Assembly (NCBI RefSeq): GCF_022865125.1
Contig: NZ_CP094828.1
Location: 682,001-746,000, forward strand
From: Acuticoccus sp. I52.16.1
GTDB lineage: Bacteria; Pseudomonadota; Alphaproteobacteria; Rhizobiales; Amorphaceae
Reading direction: 5' to 3'
DNA length: 64,000 nucleotides
Below the pieces are notes generated by a model. That model saw only the letters and a program-made list of their open reading frames with translations, was not told the origin of the DNA and did not search any database. Each line of letters begins with the position of its first letter. Position 1 is the first letter of the stretch. Positions 54,466 to 62,964 of this stretch are shown piece by piece. Made by a program: the position numbers and the translations under genes.

Positions 54466-56037
54466 ATGACCTTGACGCTCCCCTTCCCCGACCGCGCGTC
54501 CGTCACCGGCAAGCTGACCCCGCCGGCCGAACGCGCCGAGATCGTCGTCGTCGGCGCCGGCGCGGCCGGCTGCGCCGCGGCGATCGAGGCGGCCCGCGCC
54601 GGCGCCTCGGTGATGCTGATCGACGAGAACCCGGTCGCGCCCGGCCTCATCGGCATGGACGTGCCGCTGCAGTACGGCGGCCGCGCCGGAGCCGCCGTGC
54701 AGAACCCGGAGCGCCTCGTCGAGCAGATCCTCGCCACCTCGCCCGCGCTCGCCGAAGCGTTCGAGGCCGGCGTCGACGTGCGGCTCTCCACCTCCGTCTG
54801 GGGCGCGTGGGCCAACGGGTCCGGCATCTGCGGCTTCCCCGGCCCGGTGGTCGGCGTGGCGGACGAGACGAGGAGCTGGCTCGTCGGCTTCGGCCGGCTG
54901 ATCGTCGCCACCGGCGCGCGCGACCTCAACTTCACCTTCGCCGGCTCGGACCAGCCGGGCGTGATGGGCGCGCAGGCCTTCCACGCCCTCGTCGCCCGCT
55001 ACGACGCGTTCGAGGGTAAGCGCATCGTCATCCTCGGTAGCGGCGCCCTGGCGGCGCAGACGGCCGCCCTCGCCGCAGCACACGGCATCACGGTCGCCGC
55101 CATCGTCGAGGCGCGCGCCACCGTCCAGTCGCCGGCGCTGGAAGAGACCGCCGCGCAGCTCCTGGTGGGCCACGTCCCCCTCACCGCCCACGCCGGGGTC
55201 GAGGGCGTCGCCGGGCTGACGGTGTGCGACATCGCCGACCCGTCGCTGCGCGAGGAGATCGCCTGCGACACCATCGTCATCGCCGTTGGCGCAGTGCCGG
55301 TGATCGAGCTCTTCGACGTCCTGGGCGCGGCGCGGATCATGGACCCGGTGCGCGGCGGGCACATCCCGGCGCTCGGCGACCACGGCGGCACCTCGCTCCC
55401 CTCGGTCTGGGCGGCGGGCGACTGTGCGGGCCTCGGCGGCGATCCGGAAGCGGAGGGCGTCGCCGCCGCCCGCGCCGCGCTCGCCTCGCTGGCGCGCACC
55501 GCCGAGCCGGCCGCCACCACCCTCAAGCCCGCCGGCGCCGACGCCCTCGCCTACCAGCTCGACTGGGCGCGCGCGCTACTCGACACCGGCGGGCGCGAGG
55601 TGATGGCGTGCCTGTGCGAAGAGGTGACGCGCGGCGAACTCCTCGACGTGCAGCCGCCGCGCTATCTGGGCTGGCGCTCCAACCAGATGGCGCAGCGCGA
55701 CCTGAAGACCCTCGCCGCGGACGGCCCGGTCGACCAGGACCAGATCAAGCGGCTGACGCGGGCCTGCATGGGCCCCTGCCAGGCCCGCCGCTGCCGCGAG
55801 CAAGTGGCGCTGACGATGGCGATCGGCACCGGCGCGCCGCCCGAGACGGTGCCGCTCGCCGGCTACCGCGCACCGGTCCGCCCGCTTCCGCTGGCGGTGC
55901 TGGCCGACCATGACGAGCCCGCCGAGGCGAGCCGCGACTGGAACGTGTGGTTCGGCATCATCACGCAGTGGATCGGCTACGAGGACATCGGCACCGACGC
56001 CGAAAAAGAGCAGATGAACGCCGGGATGCCCTACTAA
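54466..56037 (+). CDS. FAD/NAD(P)-binding oxidoreductase with BFD-type [2Fe-2S] domain (HcnB/OoxA-like)
   Basis: Large flavoprotein subunit of 523 aa related to hydrogen cyanide synthase HcnB and opine oxidase subunit A. The FAD loop is VVVGAGAAGCAAAIEAARAG, a second nucleotide loop is VILGSGALAAQTAALAAAHG, and the redox end is VWAAGDCAGLGG. The C-terminal domain carries four Cys in ACLCEEVTRGEL and RACMGPCQARRC, a BFD-like iron-sulfur site. It normally pairs with a DadA-like beta subunit, which follows directly, but the small ferredoxin subunit (HcnA-like) is absent. Three bases separate it from the PLP gene. Confidence 0.88.
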   Translation: MTLTLPFPDRASVTGKLTPPAERAEIVVVGAGAAGCAAAIEAARAGASVMLIDENPVAPGLIGMDVPLQYGGRAGAAVQNPERLVEQILATSPALAEAFEAGVDVRLSTSVWGAWANGSGICGFPGPVVGVADETRSWLVGFGRLIVATGARDLNFTFAGSDQPGVMGAQAFHALVARYDAFEGKRIVILGSGALAAQTAALAAAHGITVAAIVEARATVQSPALEETAAQLLVGHVPLTAHAGVEGVAGLTVCDIADPSLREEIACDTIVIAVGAVPVIELFDVLGAARIMDPVRGGHIPALGDHGGTSLPSVWAAGDCAGLGGDPEAEGVAAARAALASLARTAEPAATTLKPAGADALAYQLDWARALLDTGGREVMACLCEEVTRGELLDVQPPRYLGWRSNQMAQRDLKTLAADGPVDQDQIKRLTRACMGPCQARRCREQVALTMAIGTGAPPETVPLAGYRAPVRPLPLAVLADHDEPAEASRDWNVWFGIITQWIGYEDIGTDAEKEQMNAGMPY

Positions 56038-57251
56038 TGACCCCATCCGATCCCGCCCGCCCCCTCGCCACCGGCGGCGACGCCAAGGGCGCCTCGGTCG
56101 TCGTCGTCGGCGGCGGCGTGACGGGCCTCTCGGCGGCGTGGTGGCTGTCGCGCGAGGGTGTCGACGTCACGGTGCTGGAAAAGGGCATCGTCGGCTTCGA
56201 GGCGTCGGGCCGCAACGGCGGCGGCTGCACGCACTACCAGAGCCCCCTGTTCCACGAAGAGCAGCGCCTGTGGCCGCAAATGGACGAGCTGCTCGGCTAC
56301 CCGACCGAGTACCGGCGCACCCGCATCATCTTCCAGATCGACCCCGCCAAGGCGAACTTCGCCGAGGGGCTGAAGATGCGCATACCGGCAGGCTACGAGA
56401 TGGAAAAGCTCAGCCCCGACGAGGTACGCCGGCGCGTCCCGCTGGCGGGCGACAACGTGGTCGCCGGGGTGCACCTGAAGTTCGGCGGGCACGCCAACCC
56501 GCAGCGCACCAGCCAGGCCTACGCCTGGGCCGCGCAGGACCACGGCGCGACGATCCGCCAGCACGTCGCGGTGCTGAAGGTGATCACCGAGGGCGGCCGC
56601 GCGGTGGCGGTGGAGACCTCGGAGGGCCGCATCGCCTGCGACCACCTGGTGATCGCCGCCGGCCCGCTGACGGGCAAGCTCCTCGCCACCATCGGCATCG
56701 ACCTGCCGCTCGCCCCGGCGCGGGCGGAGATGATCGTCACCGAGCCGCTGCCGCTGATGCCGCTGACGGGGGTCGACGGCAACGGCATGTACGGCCGGCA
56801 GACGCTGCGCGGCAACCTCGCCTACGGCGGCGGCTGGCACGAGTGGTACGACGACGTGCCGCTCGACACCGCGCCGCCGCGCCCGTCGGGCACCGCACTG
56901 CGGGGCCTCGCCAAACGCGTCGCGGCGCTGTTGCCGAAGGCGGCGCACGCCCGCGTCATCCGTTCGTGGTCCGGCGTCATCGAGAACACGCCCGACGGTC
57001 GCCCGGTGCTGGAGCGCCTCGCGGCACCCGGCAACGTCACGGTCGCCACGATGTCGGCGGTCGGCTTCGGCCTGTCGCCGGCATCGGGCCACGCGATCCG
57101 CGACCTGGTGATCGACGGCAAGCCCTCGTTCTGCGACCTCTCGAAGCTCTCCCTGTCGCGCTTCGCGGGCCTGCCGGCGAACTGGCGCGAGGAGCTGAAC
57201 TGGGTGCCGACCAGGCCGACGCCCGCGCCGAGCGCGATGGAGACCCAATGA
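56037..57251 (+). CDS. FAD-dependent amine oxidase subunit (HcnC/OoxB/sarcosine oxidase beta-like)
   Basis: DAO-family flavoprotein of 404 aa. FAD loop VVVGGGVTGLSAAWWLSREG, followed by FEASGRNGGGCTHY, which corresponds to the ASGRNxGG motif of sarcosine oxidase beta and opine oxidases. The C-terminus has SWSGVIENTPDGRPVLER and SAVGFGLSPASGHAI. It most likely forms a complex with the preceding subunit to oxidise a secondary or tertiary amine. Its ATG overlaps the previous stop by one base (TAATG). Confidence 0.88.
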   Translation: MTPSDPARPLATGGDAKGASVVVVGGGVTGLSAAWWLSREGVDVTVLEKGIVGFEASGRNGGGCTHYQSPLFHEEQRLWPQMDELLGYPTEYRRTRIIFQIDPAKANFAEGLKMRIPAGYEMEKLSPDEVRRRVPLAGDNVVAGVHLKFGGHANPQRTSQAYAWAAQDHGATIRQHVAVLKVITEGGRAVAVETSEGRIACDHLVIAAGPLTGKLLATIGIDLPLAPARAEMIVTEPLPLMPLTGVDGNGMYGRQTLRGNLAYGGGWHEWYDDVPLDTAPPRPSGTALRGLAKRVAALLPKAAHARVIRSWSGVIENTPDGRPVLERLAAPGNVTVATMSAVGFGLSPASGHAIRDLVIDGKPSFCDLSKLSLSRFAGLPANWREELNWVPTRPTPAPSAMETQ

Positions 57252-58411
57252 GCCGCTCCGCCATCGTCGTCGGCGCCGGGATCGCCGGCCTCTCGACCGC
57301 CTGGGCGCTGAACCGCCGCGGCTTCGAGGTCACGGTGATCGAGCAGGGCCCGATCCCCAACCCGCGCGCCTCGTCCTACGACGAGCACCGCATCACCCGC
57401 TACGCCTACGGACCGTGGGAAGGCTACGCCTACATGATGCCGGCCGCGTTCGCGATGTACGAGCGGTTGTTCCAGGACATCGGCGCGAACCACCTCGCCC
57501 CGTCCTCGGTGGTCTACTTCGAGCGCGGCGACAGCGGCTGGTACGAGCCGGTGAAGCGCAATCTCGCCGAGATGGGCCGCTCCGCCCGCGACATCCCGCT
57601 CGCCGAGGTGCCGGACCGCTTCCCGATGGTGAACACCGCCGGCCTGACGCGCGCGGTGGAGACCGAAGGCGGCGGCATGCTGTTCCCGATCCGCATCCTG
57701 ACCGACATGGTGGTCGCGCTCGCGGCGCGCGGCGTGACCCTCGTCGCCGACACCGAAGTCACCGCGGTCGACCCCGACGGCGGCACGGTCGTCGCCGGCG
57801 CGGCCGAGTTCAAGGCCGACCACGTGGTCATCGCTGCCGGCGCCTGGGTGAACCGCATCACCGACGCGGTGGCGGGCGACGTCGTCGCCTCGCGCCAGGC
57901 GGTGATGTACCTCGCGCCGCCGCCGGACCTCGCGCGGCTCTGGGCCGAGGTCCCGATCCTGTGCGACCTCGGCACCGAATCGGGCACCTACACCCTCCCC
58001 CCGCGGCGCGGCACGCGGCTGAAGGTGGGCGACCACGTCTTCACCCGGCGGGGCGACGCGGCGGGCGACCGGATCGCGACCGTGGACGACCTCGCGCGGC
58101 TGATGCGCGCCGCCCCGCTCGCCTACAACGATTTCCACCGCTACCGGATCATCGAGAGGAAGATCTGCTTCTACACCGTCACGCGCGACCCCTCGGAGGA
58201 ATTCCAGGTGCGCCCGTGGGGCACGAAGGCGTGGATCCAGAGCGCCTGCTCGGGCCACGGCTTCAAGCTCGGCCCGCTGATCGGCGACGCGGTGGCAGCA
58301 GCGATCGCCGGTGAGCGCGACCCGGCCGAGACCACCCGCTTCGCCGCCGGCCGCATGACCAAGCCCGAGTGCGACGCCTTCACCGCCCGAACGGCACAAG
58401 CGGCACAATAA
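57248..58411 (+). CDS. Monomeric sarcosine oxidase/N-methyl amino acid oxidase-like flavoprotein
   Basis: Flavoprotein of 387 aa in the MSOX/MTOX branch of the DAO family. FAD loop VVGAGIAGLSTAWALNRRG. C307 in KICFYTVTRDPSEEF lies in the position of the Cys that binds FAD covalently in monomeric sarcosine oxidase, and SGHGFKLGPLIGDAV matches the conserved C-terminal loop. It should oxidise an N-methyl group to formaldehyde with hydrogen peroxide. It is last in the operon and overlaps the previous gene by four bases. Confidence 0.88.
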   Translation: MSRSAIVVGAGIAGLSTAWALNRRGFEVTVIEQGPIPNPRASSYDEHRITRYAYGPWEGYAYMMPAAFAMYERLFQDIGANHLAPSSVVYFERGDSGWYEPVKRNLAEMGRSARDIPLAEVPDRFPMVNTAGLTRAVETEGGGMLFPIRILTDMVVALAARGVTLVADTEVTAVDPDGGTVVAGAAEFKADHVVIAAGAWVNRITDAVAGDVVASRQAVMYLAPPPDLARLWAEVPILCDLGTESGTYTLPPRRGTRLKVGDHVFTRRGDAAGDRIATVDDLARLMRAAPLAYNDFHRYRIIERKICFYTVTRDPSEEFQVRPWGTKAWIQSACSGHGFKLGPLIGDAVAAAIAGERDPAETTRFAAGRMTKPECDAFTARTAQAAQ

Positions 58412-58440
58412 CGCCGAGCGCCCGCGCCGTCTCGCAGGCC

Positions 58441-59304
58441 CTACCGCACTTCCTCCGCCAACCGTGCCATCAGCTCGCACGCCTCGTGCGGCTGGACCAC
58501 GGCGGCGCGGATCAGATCGTCGAACCGGCGGTTCAGCGCGCGCACGTGCTCGGTGGCGGTGAACATGAAGAAGAGCGCGCCGATGTAGATCATCGCCCGC
58601 TGCGGTCCGAAGACGGTGAACGGCGCCGAGTAGGTCTGCCGCAGATCGTAGAGGTGGAAGGTGAGGCTGGGATAGAGTTCGCGGCAGATGGTCGACATCT
58701 CCACCAGCTGTTCGTGGCGCACGCGGGCGGGGAGCGCGTGCCATTGCCCGGTGCCGGCGGCGAAGGCCTGAAGGGCCTGGATGGGGACGCACGATTCCTG
58801 GGACAGCTCGGAGCGGCGCAGATGCTCGCGGCGCTCCAGCGCCCAGCGCGCGGTCGCCGCTTCGTCGACCTCCGGCCACTGGGCGTATTCGTACGCGGTC
58901 ACCTCGGCCGACTTGAGGAAGTCCGGGAAGCTGCGGGGGACGGAGCGAATACGGTAGCCAGCGGTTTCGGCCTCGGCGTACCAGCGCAGGAAGCGATCGT
59001 CGATCGGCGAGTGGGCGCCGCCTTCGATGCGGACCGGCTCGATGACCTCCGCACCGGGCCGCTCCTGACTGGTCAGGCCGAGGAGCCAATCGACCGAGAC
59101 CCCGGCGAGGGTGGCGACGGCGGCCAGCGTTTCGGCGCGGGGAAGGCGCGCGTTGGCGGGGGCGAGAAGCTGGGCGAGGGTCGACCGGTCGATCCCGACG
59201 GCCTTGGCGTAGGCGGAAGGGCTGAGGCGGGAACGGTCGATGACGAGCTGAAGCCGCTCGCGAAAGCTGGTCACGACGGCGTGGCGCTGTGCAGTCACCG
59301 GCAC
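58441..59304 (-). CDS. XRE family regulator with C-terminal sensor-like domain
   Basis: Regulator of 287 aa. The N-terminal Cro/C1-type helix-turn-helix is SPSAYAKAVGIDRSTLAQLL, ending with VATLAGVSVDWLLGLT. The rest (~85-287) is a large domain with many aromatic residues (HEQLVEMSTICRELYPSLTFHLYDLRQTY is the densest part) of unknown ligand; it is not a standard cupin or peptidase. It converges with the amine oxidase operon, 29 bases apart, and is divergent from the desaturase gene, with 122 bases between, so either could be its target. Confidence 0.85.
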   Translation of the reverse strand: MPVTAQRHAVVTSFRERLQLVIDRSRLSPSAYAKAVGIDRSTLAQLLAPANARLPRAETLAAVATLAGVSVDWLLGLTSQERPGAEVIEPVRIEGGAHSPIDDRFLRWYAEAETAGYRIRSVPRSFPDFLKSAEVTAYEYAQWPEVDEAATARWALERREHLRRSELSQESCVPIQALQAFAAGTGQWHALPARVRHEQLVEMSTICRELYPSLTFHLYDLRQTYSAPFTVFGPQRAMIYIGALFFMFTATEHVRALNRRFDDLIRAAVVQPHEACELMARLAEEVR

Positions 59305-59426
59305 GCTCCGTAAAATCTCGGTTCGAGCGTAATATCACGCTTTCGGCTATTGGCGCGACAACTCCCACGGTATGTCTCGCAATCCCGCATTGCGGCGCGC
59401 CGCCCGGCTGCGACATCCTCGCCGGC

Positions 59427-60473
59427 ATGCCGGCAACCCCTTTCGATCATGTGACCTTTTCGCACCGCCGCACCGTCGAGTGGCCGACGGTGGCGCTCTG
59501 CGGTGCCGTGTTCGGCGGCTGGGGCGCGCTGACCTACTGGCACGCCTGCCTGCCGCTTGCCGTGTCGATACCGGCGGCGGCGTGGGTGGTGGCGTGGCAC
59601 TCGTCGTTGCAGCACGAGATCGTGCATGGGCATCCGACGGCGTGGCGGGCGGTGAACCGGGCGCTGGGGTTCGTTCCATTGTCGCTGTGGATCCCGTTCG
59701 CACGCTACCGGGCGATGCACCTCGCCCATCACCGCGACGAGCGCCTCACCGACCCGCTGGACGACCCCGAAACCTACTATTGGACGCCGGACGACTGGTC
59801 CGCCCTCTCCCCGCCGATCCGCCTTCTGGTCGCCGCGCAGGCGACGCTGCTGGGGCGGATGGCGATCGGCCCGGCGTGGTGCATCGGGCGCTACCTCGCA
59901 GCGGATTTTTCGGCGATCTGCGCCGGGGACCGGGCGTTGGCACGGGTCTGGCTGCGGCACGGGGTGGGGTGCATCGCGGTGCTGGCGTGGCTGTGGGCCG
60001 TGTGCGGGATGGCGCCGTGGGTCTACGTCGCGCTCTTCGTCTACCCCGGCACGGCGCTGCTCCTGGTGCGCTCGTTCGCCGAACACCGGGCGGAGGACGC
60101 TGTGCACCACCGCACGGCGATCGTCGAGCGGGCGCCGGTGCTCGGCCTCCTCTTCCTCTACAACAACCTGCACGCCGCGCATCACGCCCGGCCGACGCTG
60201 CCGTGGTACCGCCTCCCGGCATGGTATGCGCAAAATCGCGATATGTTGATTTCCCGCAACGGCGGCCTCGTCTACCGCGGCTATGCCGAGATCGTGCGGC
60301 GCTATCTCCTCGCGCCGCACGACATGCCCCTGCACCCCACCGGGCGGGCACCGGACGGGACGGCTTCGGCCGCGGGCGCGATGCGGCCGGCGCCCGGCGC
60401 ACGTGCCGGCGGTGCGGCGATCCACGGCGCGGCGGTCGGCGCGATCGCGGCGCCCGCCGCGCCCGAGCGTTGA
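59427..60473 (+). CDS. Membrane fatty acid desaturase family protein
   Basis: Di-iron membrane enzyme of 348 aa. The three His boxes are HEIVHGH, HLAHHRD and NNLHAAHHARP, and about four membrane helices are seen, including AAAWVVAWHSSLQHEIVHG around the first box. The family desaturates or hydroxylates lipids, carotenoids or small amines; the exact substrate cannot be told. The last ~45 residues are Ala/Gly/Pro-rich and look non-catalytic. The start MPATPFDHV was preferred to in-frame upstream codons because it lies near the usual N-terminus. Confidence 0.87.
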   Translation: MPATPFDHVTFSHRRTVEWPTVALCGAVFGGWGALTYWHACLPLAVSIPAAAWVVAWHSSLQHEIVHGHPTAWRAVNRALGFVPLSLWIPFARYRAMHLAHHRDERLTDPLDDPETYYWTPDDWSALSPPIRLLVAAQATLLGRMAIGPAWCIGRYLAADFSAICAGDRALARVWLRHGVGCIAVLAWLWAVCGMAPWVYVALFVYPGTALLLVRSFAEHRAEDAVHHRTAIVERAPVLGLLFLYNNLHAAHHARPTLPWYRLPAWYAQNRDMLISRNGGLVYRGYAEIVRRYLLAPHDMPLHPTGRAPDGTASAAGAMRPAPGARAGGAAIHGAAVGAIAAPAAPER

Positions 60474-60527
60474 CAGCCCCTGCCGCCGAGGCGCCCCCTC
60501 GCCCGCCGACCCACCCGTGAGGCGCCG

Positions 60528-61334
60528 ATGGGAACCGCCAGCCTCGGAATGTACGACGCCCCCTTCGTGGCGCCCGCCAACGACGCGCTGTGGGCCGCCG
60601 TCGCCGCGCGGCTGAGGGCAGCCGGCCTCGCCGACGTGCCCGCGGCGCTCGACCGCACGCGGCCGCTCGCCGCCATCTGGCAGGCGCCGGACCTGCTGTT
60701 CGCCCAGACCTGCGGCTACCCGCTGGTGACGACGCTGCGCGACGTCGTTCGCCCCGTCGCCGCACCGATCTACCGCTGGCCCGGCTGCCAAGGGGCGACG
60801 CATCGCAGCGTCGTCGTGGTGGCGACGGGTTCGCCTGCCGACGGGCTCGCCGCGCTGATCGGCGCACGAGCGGCCATCAACGGGCGCGACAGCAACACCG
60901 GCATGAACCTCTTCCGCCGGGCGCTGGCCGATGTCGCGGCCGGCGCGCCGATGTTCGGCGAAGTGATCGAGACCGGCAGCCACCTCGCCAGCCTCGCGGC
61001 GGTGCGCGACGGCGAGGCCGACGCCGCCGCGATCGACGCCGTCACCTTCGCGCTCGCCACGCACCATAGGCCGGAGCTGACGGCCGGCCTGCGCGTCGTC
61101 GCCACGACGCCGGTCAGCCCCTCCCTCCCCTTCGTCACGCGCCGGGATGCCGCGCCCGCCCTGGTCGCCGCCCTCGTCGAGGCGCTCGCGGGCGCGATCG
61201 CCGACCCGGTCAACGCCGCGGCCACCACGGCGCTCGGCCTCGTCGCGGTGCAGCCGGTGACATTCGCCGACTACGCCGTCGTCCGGCGCTACGCCGAGGA
61301 GGCGGCGGCTCTGGGCTACCCCGCCCTCGCCTGA
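60528..61334 (+). CDS. PhnD-like periplasmic-binding-fold protein without signal peptide
   Basis: Protein of 268 aa with the PhnD/phosphite-binding fold: first strand ASLGMYDAPFVAPANDALW, then LLFAQTCGYPLVTTL, SVVVVATGSPADGL, INGRDSNTGMNLFR and ETGSHLASLAAVRDGEADAA. The protein starts directly with the first strand, so it has no export signal and no ABC partners nearby. It may work in the cytoplasm as a ligand sensor, or be exported by another route. It follows the desaturase by 54 bases on the same strand, perhaps as one unit. Confidence 0.82.
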   Translation: MGTASLGMYDAPFVAPANDALWAAVAARLRAAGLADVPAALDRTRPLAAIWQAPDLLFAQTCGYPLVTTLRDVVRPVAAPIYRWPGCQGATHRSVVVVATGSPADGLAALIGARAAINGRDSNTGMNLFRRALADVAAGAPMFGEVIETGSHLASLAAVRDGEADAAAIDAVTFALATHHRPELTAGLRVVATTPVSPSLPFVTRRDAAPALVAALVEALAGAIADPVNAAATTALGLVAVQPVTFADYAVVRRYAEEAAALGYPALA

Positions 61335-61410
61335 CGCGCAGGCCCACGCGAGCGCGCCGCGGCATCTCGTTCGTTCGACCATTTGAGGGGGTGAAAATTA
61401 CGTCGTTTTC

Positions 61411-61444
61411 ATGCATTCTCTCCCGAGATACGGGAAGAATGCAT
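61411..61444 (+). promoter_or_regulatory. Hairpin covering the tupB start codon, with a short upstream ORF
   Basis: ATGCATTCT (61411-61419) pairs with AGAATGCAT (61436-61444) and TCCCG with CGGGA, giving a 14-bp stem with one bulged base and loop AGATA. The right arm contains the likely ribosome site GGGAAG and the first two bases of the tupB ATG. ATG at 61411 opens a 14-codon reading frame (MHSLPRYGKNAWKA) that ends inside tupB. It may act at RNA level or as a DNA operator for a metal-oxyanion regulator. Confidence 0.6.
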
Positions 61445-62150
61445 GGAAAGCTTAGGCGGCGCAGTGGCCGGAGCCTTCGGGCTCGTCCTCTCCGGAGACC
61501 CGGCGCTGATGGAAATCATCGGCCTGTCGCTGCGCGTCACGCTGTCGGCGGTGCTGCTCGCCTGCCTGATCGGCCTGCCGTTGGGGGCCGCGGTCGGCGC
61601 CTTCCGTTTCCCGGGCCGGACCGTGCTCGCCATCGTCCTCAATTCGCTGATGGGCCTGCCGCCGGTGGTGGTCGGCCTCGGCGTCTACCTCATGCTGTCG
61701 GCGTCGGGACCGCTCGGCGTGCTGGGGCTGCTCTATACGCCGACCGCGATGGTCATCGCGCAGACGATCCTCGTCACCCCCATCGTCGCGGCGCTGACCC
61801 GGCAGGTGGTGGAGGACCTCGACGCCGAATATTCCGAGCAGTTCGCATCGCTCGGCGTGCGCCCTTTGCCGCGCATCGCCGCCCTCCTGTGGGACGCGCG
61901 CTACAGCCTGCTGACGGTGGCGCTCGCCGGCTTCGGCCGGGCGGTGGCGGAGGTCGGCGCGGTGATCATCGTCGGCGGCAACATCAACCACGTCACCCGC
62001 GTCATGACGACGACGATCGCGCTGGAAACCTCCAAGGGCAACCTGAGCCTGGCGATGGCGCTGGGTATCGTGCTCCTCACCATCGCCCTCCTCGTCAACG
62101 CGATGGTGATGGCGGTGCGCGCGTCGGCGGCGAGGTCGGCTTATGCTTGA
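61443..62150 (+). CDS. tupB: Tungstate ABC transporter permease TupB
   Basis: Permease of 235 aa with five to six helices (GLSLRVTLSAVLLACLIGLP, LAIVLNSLMGLPPVVVGLGV). The ATPase-contact loop is YSEQFASLGVRPLPRIAALL, and the later helix VAEVGAVIIVGGNINHVTRV is characteristic of TupB over ModB or PstC. It forms an importer with TupC and TupA, order B-C-A here. Its stop region overlaps tupC by eight bases. The start lies inside a hairpin. Confidence 0.9.
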   Translation: MESLGGAVAGAFGLVLSGDPALMEIIGLSLRVTLSAVLLACLIGLPLGAAVGAFRFPGRTVLAIVLNSLMGLPPVVVGLGVYLMLSASGPLGVLGLLYTPTAMVIAQTILVTPIVAALTRQVVEDLDAEYSEQFASLGVRPLPRIAALLWDARYSLLTVALAGFGRAVAEVGAVIIVGGNINHVTRVMTTTIALETSKGNLSLAMALGIVLLTIALLVNAMVMAVRASAARSAYA

Positions 62151-62922
62151 GGCCGCCTTCGCCCACCCGGCCCACCTCGCGGGCAGCGTCGTCACCCTGG
62201 CGCCGCCGCTGCTCGAAACGCGCGAGCTCACCTTCGCGGTGCGTGGGCGGCGCCTGGTGGACGGCGTCCGCCTCGCGGTCCGGCCGGGGCGGCGCACGGT
62301 GGTGCTCGGCGCCAACGGGGCGGGCAAGAGCCTGCTGCTGCGCCTGATGCACGGCCTGATCGCGCCGACCGAGGGCGCGGTGCTGTGGCAGGGACGGCCG
62401 CTGGACAAAGCGGCGCGGCGGCGGCAGGCGATGGTGTTCCAGCGGCCGGTGATGCTGCGCCGCTCGGCCCGCGCGAACATCGCCTTCGCGCTCGGCGTGA
62501 GCGGCGTGCCGCGCGCACGGCGGGCCGCGCGGATCGACGAGGCGCTGGAGCGGGCCCGGCTGACGGCGCTCGCCGGCCAGCCCGCCCGGCTTCTCTCCGG
62601 CGGCGAGCAGCAGCGTCTGGCGCTCGCCCGCGCGCTCGTGTGCGCGCCGGAGATCCTCTTCCTCGACGAGCCCACCGCCAGCCTCGACCCGGCCTCCACC
62701 CAGGCGATCGAGGCGGTGATCGCCGAGGCCGCCGCCGCCGGCGTCACCATCGTCATGGTCACGCACGACCGCGGCCAGGCCGAGCGCCTCGCCGACGACG
62801 TCGCCTTCCTGCACGCGGGCCGCCTCGTCGAGCACGGCCCTGCGGCGCGGCTCCTCGAGGCCCCGCAATCGGAACCGCTGCGCGCCTGGCTCGGAGGGCG
62901 GCTCTACCTCGGCCCCGCCTGA
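62143..62922 (+). CDS. tupC: Tungstate ABC transporter ATP-binding protein TupC
   Basis: ATPase of 259 aa. Walker A is LGANGAGKSLLLRL, Q loop VFQRPVMLRRSA, signature LSGGEQQRLALARAL, Walker B LFLDEPTASLDP and switch MVTHDRGQA. It is short and lacks the MOP-type C-terminal domain of ModC. The first ~24 residues before the ATPase core (LEAAFAHPAHLAGSVV) are extra; an internal start is conceivable. Overlaps tupB and is followed by tupA after 42 bases. Confidence 0.9.
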   Translation: MLEAAFAHPAHLAGSVVTLAPPLLETRELTFAVRGRRLVDGVRLAVRPGRRTVVLGANGAGKSLLLRLMHGLIAPTEGAVLWQGRPLDKAARRRQAMVFQRPVMLRRSARANIAFALGVSGVPRARRAARIDEALERARLTALAGQPARLLSGGEQQRLALARALVCAPEILFLDEPTASLDPASTQAIEAVIAEAAAAGVTIVMVTHDRGQAERLADDVAFLHAGRLVEHGPAARLLEAPQSEPLRAWLGGRLYLGPA

Positions 62923-62964
62923 GCGCGTCGCCGCCGCAAACGAAAACACACGGGAGGACCCCTC

